Assembly: GCA_012719815.1 (NCBI GenBank) | Contig: JAAXZP010000337.1 | Coordinates: 1 to 8,494 of the forward strand | Direction of reading: 5' to 3' | Length of the DNA: 8,494 bases | Source: Christensenellaceae bacterium | GTDB lineage: Bacteria > Bacillota > Clostridia > Christensenellales > SZUA-584 | Shown here: in pieces, positions 1 through 6,212 of the stretch | Numbering within the stretch: the first letter of the stretch is position 1 | How the letters are laid out: the number at the start of each line of letters is the position of its first letter | Notes under the pieces: generated by a model | Told to the model about the DNA's origin: nothing | Databases searched by the model: none | Seen by the model: the letters and a program-made list of their open reading frames with translations, nothing else | Position numbers and translations under genes: made by a program

Positions 1-28
1 GATCAATATTTGTCAGTACGTCCGTCAT
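1..28 (-). CDS. Start of an unidentified gene downstream of nadD (possibly yqeK), partial
   Basis: Only the first nine codons lie in the window, reading MTDVLTNID on the minus strand before the left edge. The ATG (28-26) overlaps the nadD stop codon as TAATG, and an AGAGGT ribosome-binding sequence lies just upstream inside the last nadD codons. This is the usual layout of a translationally coupled second gene. In many Firmicutes the gene after nadD is yqeK, an HD-domain nucleotide hydrolase, followed by rsfS. The identity is therefore a guess from gene order; nine residues cannot confirm it. Confidence 0.5.
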
Positions 29-705
29 TATACCTCTGCGCAATAAATGCCGTGTTCTTCAATATACCGGGCCACCGGGTCGGGCACCAGCCCCGCCAGG
101 GAGCCACCCTGCGCCGCAATCATCCGGATTTGGGTGGAGGATATGTTGGGCCCGCGTTCACTGGCAAAATGAATCTTGTTTCCGAACCTTTGGTTTAAGC
201 TATCAGCGCACTGCCTGACTTTAACTTCATCCTGCCCGGGTCGCATAATGCAGATAAAATCCGTCAGCAAAAACACGCGCTCGTAATTTTTCCATGTCGT
301 CAGCTCCAGCAGCGTGTCCGCCCCGATGATGTAATAGAAATCCGTATTCTTGCGGGCACGCGAAAGTATCTCCAGCGTATCTACGGTATAAGTATAACCG
401 CTTCGGCTCGTCTCAATCGTGCTTAAAGAGAATCTGCTTTCACCGGAGATAGCCAGGCGAATCATGTCCAGCCGCTGCTGCGCAGACGCAATAAATTCGC
501 CGCGCTTGTGCGGCGGCATTCCCAAAGGCAAAAAAATAACTTCGCCCAGCAAAAATTCGTAAAGCGCGATAGTCGCCATGCTGATATGGCCGAAATGGAC
601 GGGATTAAACGTGCCGCCAAGCAGCCCCACCCGGTTTTGCCGGGAGGCGATACACTTGGACTCCAGGCTGGAGAATTCATAATAATCCTGCACGTAATCG
701 CTCAT
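28..705 (-). CDS. nadD: Nicotinate-nucleotide adenylyltransferase NadD
   Basis: NadD transfers AMP from ATP to nicotinate mononucleotide, giving deamido-NAD, in cytoplasmic NAD synthesis. The nucleotidyltransferase signature GGTFNPVHFGH is at about residues 30-40 (numbered from the ATG at 705), PPHK at about 63-66, and the second signature ISSTQIR at 188-194, so the family is clear. The frame stays open to a TTG at 723. I chose ATG 705 because the -10 box of the likely promoter overlaps the codons between 723 and 712. From 705 the protein has 225 residues, with about 25 poorly conserved residues before the usual family start; GTG 630 would match the family start. No start has a Shine-Dalgarno sequence, and ATG 705 lies where transcription should begin, so the message may be leaderless. 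It is the first gene of a leftward operon, divergent from degV. Confidence 0.93.
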   Translation of the reverse strand: MSDYVQDYYEFSSLESKCIASRQNRVGLLGGTFNPVHFGHISMATIALYEFLLGEVIFLPLGMPPHKRGEFIASAQQRLDMIRLAISGESRFSLSTIETSRSGYTYTVDTLEILSRARKNTDFYYIIGADTLLELTTWKNYERVFLLTDFICIMRPGQDEVKVRQCADSLNQRFGNKIHFASERGPNISSTQIRMIAAQGGSLAGLVPDPVARYIEEHGIYCAEV

Positions 706-711
706 GCGTTC

Positions 712-740
712 ATTATACACCAATGTCTGGGAGGGGACAA
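712..740 (-). promoter_or_regulatory. Promoter of nadD
   Basis: Read on the minus strand, a -35 element TTGTCC (740-735) is separated by 17 bases from a perfect TATAAT (717-712). The predicted start of transcription, about 7 bases after the -10, falls on the A of ATG 705. There is no promoter-like alternative nearer or farther that would give a normal 5' leader. Confidence 0.6.
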
Positions 741-840
741 GGCGTGCCGAAATATATACCCGGCTGGCTTCGACAAAACCCTAATGTATTGAAGGCAGGC
801 TCGAAAAAAGCGCAGTAAAGTTCGCTTTATGGCTTGCATA

Positions 841-870
841 TGGACAATTCCGGCTGACGGATGGTATAAT
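841..870 (+). promoter_or_regulatory. Promoter of the degV-type gene
   Basis: TGGACA (841-846) lies 18 bases before TATAAT (865-870), and a TG at 862-863 makes an extended -10 element (TGGTATAAT). This is close to the housekeeping sigma-factor consensus. Transcription should begin near 877, leaving a leader of about 50 bases before the ATG at 928. The 101 bases between this promoter and the divergent nadD promoter hold no gene that I can recognise. Confidence 0.65.
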
Positions 871-927
871 TCTATGCATAATGGTTTGGCCTACTAAATA
901 TATTGTAAGTCTTTCAGGAGAAATGTT

Positions 928-1770
928 ATGCGAAAAGTAAAAATCATGACGGACAGCACTTGTGATCTGCCGCTTGACATGCTGGCGCAGCGCAATATTA
1001 CAATGGTGCCTTTGCATATCATTCTGGGGGAGAAATCATATCTGGACGATGGGACCTTGGACAGCCGGGAACTGTTCCGTTTTGCAGAAAGCACCGGCGT
1101 TCTTCCTAAATCTGCGGCTGTCAATGCCTTTGAATTCGAGACGATATTCCGCCGTCTGCTGGACGAGGGCTATGATATATTCTTTATGGGCATCAGCAGC
1201 CGCCTGTCCAGCACAATGCAGAGCGCGGTGGCCGCGGCGCACAACCTTGGGGCAGTAGAGCCCATTTCGATTGTCGATTCATTGAGCCTGTCCACCGGCG
1301 TAGGCCTGCAGGTGCTGGAAGCGTCGGATTTGGCGCTGGCAGGCGCGAGCCTTGCGGAGATCACCAGTCATGCGGAAAACATCCGCGGCAAGGTGCAGGC
1401 GAGCTTTGTGGTGGATACGCTGAAATATCTCTACATGGGCGGGCGCTGCTCGAAGCTGGCGTCCATTGTAGGCAGCCGACTGCAGATCAAGCCCAAACTG
1501 GAACTGATCGACGGGTATATCGTGCCCACGCAGAAGTTCCGCGGCTCCCGTTTTGTGGACAAATATTACGAACAGGTGATGGAACGCGCTGCGGACGTGG
1601 ACCCGAAAAGGGTGTTTGTGACGCATTGTCTCAGCAGCGAGGCGGAGAACGTCAAAGCCCGCCTGGAGAAGGATTTCGGGTTTGAGAACGTGATGGTCAC
1701 CAATGCGTCGCCCACCATATCGACGCATTGTGGTCCGGGCACCATAGGCATACTCTTTATTTATAAATAA
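928..1770 (+). CDS. DegV/FakB-type fatty-acid-binding protein
   Basis: Proteins of this family bind one fatty acid and, in characterised cases (FakB), present it to the kinase FakA so that acyl phosphate can enter phospholipids. The 280 residues match the family length. Visible motifs are the N-terminal DSTCDLP (9-15), GISSRLSSTMQSA (from 88) with the lipid-contacting serines, the VDTLKYLYMGGRCSK segment in the middle, and the C-terminal HCGPGTIG signature. The usual TSxPS stretch appears as PKSAAVN (60-66), a variant. The start is well supported: AGGAG (916-920) lies 7 bases before the ATG. No fakA is in the window, and paralogs are common, so the lipid preference is unknown. A gene symbol is withheld for that reason. 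A truncated GIY-YIG gene follows after 16 bases without a terminator between. Confidence 0.9.
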   Translation: MRKVKIMTDSTCDLPLDMLAQRNITMVPLHIILGEKSYLDDGTLDSRELFRFAESTGVLPKSAAVNAFEFETIFRRLLDEGYDIFFMGISSRLSSTMQSAVAAAHNLGAVEPISIVDSLSLSTGVGLQVLEASDLALAGASLAEITSHAENIRGKVQASFVVDTLKYLYMGGRCSKLASIVGSRLQIKPKLELIDGYIVPTQKFRGSRFVDKYYEQVMERAADVDPKRVFVTHCLSSEAENVKARLEKDFGFENVMVTNASPTISTHCGPGTIGILFIYK

Positions 1771-1786
1771 GCGTGTTTTGATGTAA

Positions 1787-2059
1787 ATGCTGGAGTATGC
1801 GGACGGCAGCCTGTATAACGGCTGGACGAAAAAGATCGGCAAACGGATTGCGCAGCATAACGCCGGTAAAGGCAGCAAGTATGTGCGGAGTCGGCTGCCT
1901 GCACGTCTGGTATATGCTGAGAGCGTGGTAACAAAAAGCGAGGCCATGCGCCGCGAGTGTACGCTGAAAAGACTGAGCCGTGCCGAAAAGATTGCGCTTA
2001 TCGCTGAGTGGAAAGCAGGGCAGGCGGGTAAGCAGTGCGGCTGCAGTCGCCCATTGTAA
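1787..2059 (+). CDS. GIY-YIG nuclease family protein (YhbQ/YazA-like), N-terminally truncated
   Basis: The 90 residues match the small single-domain GIY-YIG family: ADGSLYNG carries the YIG-type motif (Tyr10), followed by the arginine helix (Arg20), HNAGKGSKY (24-32), and RRECTLKRLSRAEK with the expected catalytic glutamate Glu57. Such proteins are putative DNA nucleases; the cellular role is not settled. What is missing is the first strand, usually YVYML or similar, which carries the tyrosine of the GIY motif. In frame directly upstream is ATG-TAA-ATG, and the TAA falls where that tyrosine is expected. No Shine-Dalgarno sequence precedes the ATG at 1787. The gene is therefore either a recent pseudogene or a sequence error; expression could only come by read-through from degV. 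Domain assignment is strong, functionality doubtful. Confidence 0.75.
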   Translation: MLEYADGSLYNGWTKKIGKRIAQHNAGKGSKYVRSRLPARLVYAESVVTKSEAMRRECTLKRLSRAEKIALIAEWKAGQAGKQCGCSRPL

Positions 2060-2111
2060 TCCGTCTGCTGCACGGCTTAATAGGGGACTTGCGCCCGGGC
2101 AGAGATTCCTG

Positions 2112-2140
2112 TTGTACGCGCCATGATTTTTTAATATAAT
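2112..2140 (+). promoter_or_regulatory. Promoter of the hutP-like/cmk/plsC/ispH-rpsA operon
   Basis: TTGTAC (2112-2117), a 17-base spacer and a perfect TATAAT (2135-2140) form a good housekeeping promoter, with transcription expected near 2146-2148. It lies in the only gap before the operon. No intrinsic terminator is visible between the GIY-YIG stop at 2059 and this promoter, so some read-through from degV is possible. Confidence 0.65.
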
Positions 2141-2151
2141 GAGGTTAAATC

Positions 2152-2214
2152 ATGGAAAACCGCCGCAGTTGGCAATTATGTAACGGCGGGGCCCGAAATT
2201 TTACGGAGGAATAA
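2152..2214 (+). CDS. Possible leader peptide (20 codons)
   Basis: A short frame from ATG 2152 encodes MENRRSWQLCNGGARNFTEE and ends in tandem stops TAATAA (2212-2217). Its last codons contain the GGAGG that would serve the hutP-like gene, so translation of the short frame could couple to that gene. A GAGGT lies 7 to 11 bases before the ATG, but it overlaps the stretch between the -10 box and the expected transcription start, so the message may begin only a few bases before the ATG. The peptide holds no histidine run, which argues against classical histidine attenuation. The frame may be chance. Confidence 0.3.
   Translation: MENRRSWQLCNGGARNFTEE
2160..2189 (+). promoter_or_regulatory. Stem-loop in the operon leader
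   Basis: CCGCCG (2160-2165) pairs perfectly with CGGCGG (2184-2189) around an 18-base loop. It lies early in the expected transcript, inside the possible leader ORF and 15 bases before the GGAGG of the hutP-like gene. No U-run follows directly, so it is not a standard terminator. It could affect ribosome access or serve as a protein site; this is inference from position only. Confidence 0.35.
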
Positions 2215-2215
2215 T

Positions 2216-2623
2216 AAGCCTGGGAGCAAGGATGTAGCCAGGGCGGCAATCCGGCTGGCGTTGTCGGCTTCCCGCGAAGAAGAAAGAGCGCTCAAGGCCC
2301 GGTATGCCGAGCTGGATATCAAGGTGGCTGCCGTTGATTTTGGCGGCGAGTTCCTGACGTCGGTCATGCGCATTGTTGAATGCTGCGTTGTGGCGGCCAA
2401 GCGCGAAGGCATCATCGGCGAGACGCACCATGAAGAAGGTGCGGTGGCGGGCGCGGCGCGCGAATCGCTTTCACAGATCACTTCCAAGGCCATCGGCCTT
2501 AACGTGGGTGGCAAGATCGGCATTGCCCGTCATGGCGAGCATCTTGTCGTAGGTATGTTTTTCGGCATCGGGCTTCTGCATCTTAACGAAGTGGCCATCG
2601 GCCTGGGGCATCGTGTCATATGA
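2216..2623 (+). CDS. HutP-like RNA-binding regulator family protein, start codon missing
   Basis: The sequence resembles the HutP-family proteins that Clostridia carry beside cmk: SREEERALK, VAAVDFGGEF, AAKREGIIGETHHEEGAVAGA, LNVGGKIGIARHGEHLVVG and the terminal FFGIGLLHLNEVAIGLGHRVI region. Bacillus HutP is a histidine- and magnesium-dependent antiterminator; the role of the cmk-linked form is not established. Family similarity begins at about 2216 (KPGSKDVARAAIRLALS), but no ATG, GTG or TTG is in frame there; the first is TTG 2261, which has no ribosome site and would lose the first helix. An excellent GGAGG sits at 2205-2209. One extra G after 2215 would give ATG AAG CCT in frame, making a 136-residue protein. 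The stop overlaps the cmk start as ATGA. I give the homology boundary as start; the true start is unresolved. Confidence 0.75.
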   Translation, partial: KPGSKDVARAAIRLALSASREEERALKARYAELDIKVAAVDFGGEFLTSVMRIVECCVVAAKREGIIGETHHEEGAVAGAARESLSQITSKAIGLNVGGKIGIARHGEHLVVGMFFGIGLLHLNEVAIGLGHRVI

Positions 2624-3282
2624 GACTGAACATTGCGATTGACGGACCGGCCGGGGCCGGAAAGAGCACGCTGGCCAAAGCGCTGGCCCGGTCATTGAAC
2701 ATCCACTATCTGGATACCGGGGCCATGTACCGGGCGGTAGCGTATGCAGCGGTTTCCGCCGGCATCAGCGTGAAGGATGAAGAAGCGGTTTCGCGGCTGC
2801 TTGAGGATATCGACTTAAAGACGGTATATGTGAACGGCGAGCAGCAGATACTGCTCAATGGCGTCAACGTCATGCCGTACATCCGGACGCCGGAGATGTC
2901 CACCGCCGCATCGGATATATCCGCGCTTCCGTGCGTGAGGAAGAAGCTGGTCGAAATGCAGCGCGAGGTCGCAAAGCAATACGACGTCGTGCTGGACGGC
3001 CGCGATATCGGTACCTATGTGCTGCCGGACGCGCCTTATAAATTCTTCCTGACTGCTGACCCTGCCGAACGGGCGCGCCGCCGCCATGCCGAGCTGTTGT
3101 CCAAAGGCATCCATAAGGATTATGACGACGTTTTAAGCGAGATGCTGCAAAGGGACGCCAACGATTCCTCTCGGGCGCTGGCGCCGCTGAAAAAGGCGGA
3201 CGACGCCATACTCATCGACGCGACCCATTTGGATGCGGATGCAGTTTTAAGTCTCGTCTTGTCCAAGCTCAAACAGGAGTGA
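2620..3282 (+). CDS. cmk: Cytidylate kinase
   Basis: Cmk phosphorylates CMP and dCMP with ATP in the cytoplasm, supplying CDP/dCDP for nucleic acids and CDP-lipid precursors. The 220 residues are the normal length for the short form. Motifs in order are the P-loop GPAGAGKST (9-17), YLDTGAMYRAVA (about 31-42), the nucleotide-binding LDGRDIGTYVLPDA with FFLTADPAERARRR, and RDANDSSRALAPLKKADDA near the C-terminus, all typical of the family. The ATG overlaps the preceding stop as ATGA, so translation is probably coupled to the HutP-like gene. Its own 3' end carries the AGGAG that serves plsC. No frame damage is visible. Confidence 0.96.
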   Translation: MRLNIAIDGPAGAGKSTLAKALARSLNIHYLDTGAMYRAVAYAAVSAGISVKDEEAVSRLLEDIDLKTVYVNGEQQILLNGVNVMPYIRTPEMSTAASDISALPCVRKKLVEMQREVAKQYDVVLDGRDIGTYVLPDAPYKFFLTADPAERARRRHAELLSKGIHKDYDDVLSEMLQRDANDSSRALAPLKKADDAILIDATHLDADAVLSLVLSKLKQE

Positions 3283-3284
3283 AT

Positions 3285-3872
3285 ATGTTATATCAAATAT
3301 TGAGACTGATAGGCAAGCCGGTCATATATCTGCTGTTTTGGCCCAAAATAATAGGTAAAATGAATACGCGCCACAAGGGGCGGGCCGTCGTCATCGCCAA
3401 CCATTTCAGCTTTTGGGATCCGCTTCTTATTGCGGTGATCTTTAAGCGGCAGGTCTACTGGATGGGCAAAATCGAGCTGTTCAAAAGCAGGATCGCACGC
3501 ATGTTCTTTAATGCCGTCAAGGCTTTTCCGGTGCGGCGGGGCGAGGGCGACCTGGCTGCCATCCGGCACGCATTCAGGATACTGAAAGCGGAAAAGCTGT
3601 TTGGCATATTCCCCGAAGGCACCCGCATTAAATCTGGGGAGATCGGGCGGTTTGAGCCGGGTACGGCGATGATTGCGCTGAAGAACAACGCGCCGGTGAT
3701 TCCGGTGTATATCAAGGGGCAGTATAAACTGTTTCGCCGGATGAAGGTCATCATCGGTGAGCCCATCATGCTGAGCGATTATGTCGGCAGCAAGACGGAC
3801 CAGGCGACGGTAGAAGCAGCTACCCGGTTTCTTGAGAACAAGCTTAAGGATATGCGCAATACAACTTTTTGA
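3285..3872 (+). CDS. plsC: 1-acyl-sn-glycerol-3-phosphate acyltransferase (PlsC family)
   Basis: PlsC-type enzymes add the second acyl chain to lysophosphatidic acid at the inner face of the membrane, giving phosphatidic acid. The catalytic NHxxxxD motif is seen as NHFSFWD (39-45), the glycerophosphate-binding FPEGTR at 109-114, and PVIPVYIKG at about 139-147. The 195 residues match the short bacterial form. A hydrophobic N-terminal stretch (LRLIGKPVIYLLFWP) could attach it to the membrane. I chose ATG 3285 because AGGAG (3275-3279) lies 5 bases upstream; the GTG at 3279, which overlaps the cmk stop, would sit on that ribosome site. The family also includes acyltransferases of other specificity, so the exact substrate is inferred. 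Confidence 0.9.
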   Translation: MLYQILRLIGKPVIYLLFWPKIIGKMNTRHKGRAVVIANHFSFWDPLLIAVIFKRQVYWMGKIELFKSRIARMFFNAVKAFPVRRGEGDLAAIRHAFRILKAEKLFGIFPEGTRIKSGEIGRFEPGTAMIALKNNAPVIPVYIKGQYKLFRRMKVIIGEPIMLSDYVGSKTDQATVEAATRFLENKLKDMRNTTF

Positions 3873-3883
3873 GGAGACTTCGG

Positions 3884-6136
3884 TTGGTCATACTCGCAAA
3901 AAATGCCGGTTTTTGTTTTGGGGTCAAGCGGGCCGTGGATGCGGTGGAAGCCCATATCGGGGAGAACATCGTAACGCTGGGCCCGCTCATTCATAATCGC
4001 GACGTTGTGCGTTCACTGGAGGAACGCGGCGTGGCCTGCATCGAGCGCGTGGAGGACGCGCCGGAAGGAGCGACCGTGGTGATACGCTCCCACGGCGCCG
4101 CGCCCGAGGTGTACGAAGCGCTGAAAGCGCGCGGCATCGCGTATATTGACGCGACCTGCCCTTTTGTGAAACGTATCCATGAGCGCGTGCGCGCTGCGAC
4201 CGAAGCGGGACAGCGCGTTATCATTGTGGGCGAGAAAGGACACCCCGAAGTGATCGGCACTATCGGCTGGACGGGCAGCGGCGCGTTTGTGGTGAACAGC
4301 GAGGAAGAGATTGCCGCGCTGCCGCATATGGATGAGGCAGTGGTGGTGGCTCAGACGACGATCACACAGGAAAAATGGGAGCATATTCTTGCCGCGCTGG
4401 AGTCCCGCGTCGATCATATCATCCCGTTCATGAGCATCTGCTCGGCCACGCAGCAGCGCCAGAAGGAGGCAGCTGAGATTGCAAAAATCGCGGATACCAT
4501 CATTGTTGTGGGCGGCCGGCAAAGTTCCAACACGCGCAAGCTGTATGAGCTGTGTCGAAAAAGCTGCAAAAATGTCTATCATATTGAGCATAAAAGTGAA
4601 CTATTACTTGAAAAAATGCATCTAGGTGATATAATAGGCATTGTCGCCGGTGCTTCAACGCCGGATACGATGATTAGGGAGGTTTTTGACTACATGATGG
4701 AAAATGAAAAAGCGCTGCAGGCGGAAGGTGAGGGCATTCCGAGCCAGGAAACCGCAGCTAGCGACATGGCGGACATCGCTGCAGTTGCCCAGATGACTGA
4801 AGAGGTGTCTGCCGATAAGGAGCCGGATGTGGCTCTGGACCCCACGTTGAAGGAAACGGTTGAAGCTACGGCAGACACTGCAAACGAACAAGTCGTATCT
4901 GAAGCTACAGCAACTGACGCTGTGGAAACAGCCCAAGCGGAAAACGACACCCCCGCAAAGCAGGACGAGAAAAACGAGTTTCTGGAAGGGTTGGAGAAGG
5001 TTGTCCGACTGAAGAAGGGACAGATTGTCAAGGGCAATATCGTTCAGATAACGGATGAAGACGTTTGTGTTAATATTGGATATAAATCAGATGGCATAAT
5101 TCCAAAAAGCGAATTGTCGATACACGATATTAACCCCAAAGATGTTTACAACATCGGTGACGAGATCGAGGCTGAAGTTATCAATCTCAACGACGGCGAA
5201 GGCAATATTCTTCTCTCCAGAAAGCGCGTCGAGAAGAAACTGAACTGGCTCAAGATTCAGCAGAATGTCGGCACGGACATACTCTACAAATGTGTCGTCA
5301 AGAAAGCCGTAAAGGGCGGCGTGACCACAAAGATCGAGGGCTACAACGCTTTTATTCCCGCTTCCCAGTTGTCGCTCAAATACGTGGAAGACTTAAAGCA
5401 GTTCGAGGGTCAGGAGCTGGAAGTCACGCTGATCGATGCCGACAAGAAACAGGAGCGCCTGGTGGCATCTCATAAGACGGTGCTGCTCAAGGAGAAGAAA
5501 GAGAAGGAAAAGGCGCTTTGGGAGAGCTTCAAAAAGGGCGATCGCGTGAAAGGCGTTGTCAAGCGCCTGACGGATTTCGGCGCCTTTGTGGATATCGGCG
5601 GCGTGGACGGCCTGCTGCATATTTCGGATATGGCGTGGGTTCGCGTGAAGCATCCGTCTGACGTTGTATCGGAAGGCCAGGAGATGGAGCTCGTGATACT
5701 GAACGTCGAGCCGTCCAAAAAGAAGATCGCGCTGGGCTACAAGCAGCTTCTGCCCAAGCCGTGGGATCTCGTGCCCGAGAAGTACCATGCCGGGGATATC
5801 GTCCGGGGCAAGGTTGTGCGCATCGTGCCGTTCGGCGCTTTCGTACAGCTTGAACCCACAGTGGACGGCCTGATTCACATCTCGCAGGTGTCCAATCGCC
5901 GGCTGGACAGGGTGGAGGATGAACTGCGCATCGGCGATGAGGTAGAAGCCAAGGTGCTTGAAGTCAATGCCGACAAACGCAAGATCAGCCTGTCGCGCCG
6001 CGCGCTGCTGCCGGTGGAAGAGCGTCCTGCCAAGAAGGCCAATTTTGAAAATGAGGAAGATTTCCACTATGAACTTCCTCCGGTCCAGGAATCCACGGTT
6101 TCTTTGGCAGAGTTTTTCCCAAAAAAAGATGATTAA
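3884..6136 (+). CDS. ispH-rpsA: Fusion of 4-hydroxy-3-methylbut-2-enyl diphosphate reductase (IspH) and ribosomal protein S1
   Basis: The N-terminal part (about 1-275) is IspH, the 4Fe-4S enzyme that makes IPP and DMAPP in the last MEP-pathway step. Cluster cysteines Cys11, Cys92 and Cys186 are present, with His37, His70, His120, Glu122, Thr159, the SSN motif (214-216) and ASTPD (257-261). A linker rich in Ala, Glu, Asp and Thr (about 280-372) leads to four S1 RNA-binding domains at about 378-446, 463-531, 548-619 and 634-706; the last two have the classic FGAFV...DGLIHIS pattern. S1 binds mRNA on the 30S ribosome. I chose TTG 3884 because GAGGAG lies 7 bases upstream and the result, MVILAKNAGFCFGV, matches normal IspH starts; TTG 3869 overlaps the plsC stop and sits on that site. 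The protein has 750 residues. Such fusions are known in Clostridia. Internal promoter and ribosome-site signals at the domain junction are listed separately. Confidence 0.95.
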   Translation: MVILAKNAGFCFGVKRAVDAVEAHIGENIVTLGPLIHNRDVVRSLEERGVACIERVEDAPEGATVVIRSHGAAPEVYEALKARGIAYIDATCPFVKRIHERVRAATEAGQRVIIVGEKGHPEVIGTIGWTGSGAFVVNSEEEIAALPHMDEAVVVAQTTITQEKWEHILAALESRVDHIIPFMSICSATQQRQKEAAEIAKIADTIIVVGGRQSSNTRKLYELCRKSCKNVYHIEHKSELLLEKMHLGDIIGIVAGASTPDTMIREVFDYMMENEKALQAEGEGIPSQETAASDMADIAAVAQMTEEVSADKEPDVALDPTLKETVEATADTANEQVVSEATATDAVETAQAENDTPAKQDEKNEFLEGLEKVVRLKKGQIVKGNIVQITDEDVCVNIGYKSDGIIPKSELSIHDINPKDVYNIGDEIEAEVINLNDGEGNILLSRKRVEKKLNWLKIQQNVGTDILYKCVVKKAVKGGVTTKIEGYNAFIPASQLSLKYVEDLKQFEGQELEVTLIDADKKQERLVASHKTVLLKEKKEKEKALWESFKKGDRVKGVVKRLTDFGAFVDIGGVDGLLHISDMAWVRVKHPSDVVSEGQEMELVILNVEPSKKKIALGYKQLLPKPWDLVPEKYHAGDIVRGKVVRIVPFGAFVQLEPTVDGLIHISQVSNRRLDRVEDELRIGDEVEAKVLEVNADKRKISLSRRALLPVEERPAKKANFENEEDFHYELPPVQESTVSLAEFFPKKDD
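4608..4635 (+). promoter_or_regulatory. Candidate internal promoter for the S1 part of ispH-rpsA
   Basis: TTGAAA (4608-4613), 16 bases, then TATAAT (4630-4635) preceded by TG at 4627-4628: an extended -10 with a five-of-six -35. It lies in an AT-rich pocket near the end of the IspH part, where leucine codons change to CTA, TTA and CTT while CTG prevails elsewhere. Transcription would begin near 4642, about 50 bases before the in-frame ATG at 4694. As a promoter inside a coding region it is unproven, but its match is as good as that of the intergenic promoters in this window. Confidence 0.5.
4676..4682 (+). promoter_or_regulatory. Candidate internal ribosome-binding site for free S1
   Basis: AGGGAGG lies 11 bases before ATG 4694 and 14 before ATG 4697, both in frame with the fusion. 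The spacing is longer than ideal. Initiation at 4694 (Met271) would give 480 residues: the acidic linker plus all four S1 domains, starting just where the IspH domain ends. Support comes mainly from its position downstream of the internal promoter. Confidence 0.4.
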
Positions 6137-6212
6137 CTCTTGAATAATCCTTTGGATTCTGGTAATAATTATAAGTGACCTCACAAAATATATTAAGACC
6201 CCCTTTACATTG

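Noticed and set aside
807..828. Inverted repeat AAAGCG/CGCTTT, followed by T residues when read on the minus strand
   Set aside because: It resembles a weak terminator, but no minus-strand gene lies upstream to be terminated and the stem has only two G-C pairs; a chance structure in the divergent intergenic region is more likely.
1279..2073. Open frame of 264 codons on the minus strand
   Set aside because: It overlaps degV and the GIY-YIG gene in antisense, both of which have clear family motifs.
2060..2111. Terminator after the GIY-YIG gene
   Set aside because: GCCCGGGC is a palindrome here, but there is no loop of suitable size and no following T-run.
3279..3284. GTG start for plsC overlapping the cmk stop (GTGA)
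   Set aside because: It would overlap the AGGAG that is ideally spaced for ATG 3285.
3869..3883. TTG start for ispH-rpsA overlapping the plsC stop
   Set aside because: It sits on the GAGGAG ribosome site, and TTG 3884 gives the N-terminus typical of IspH.
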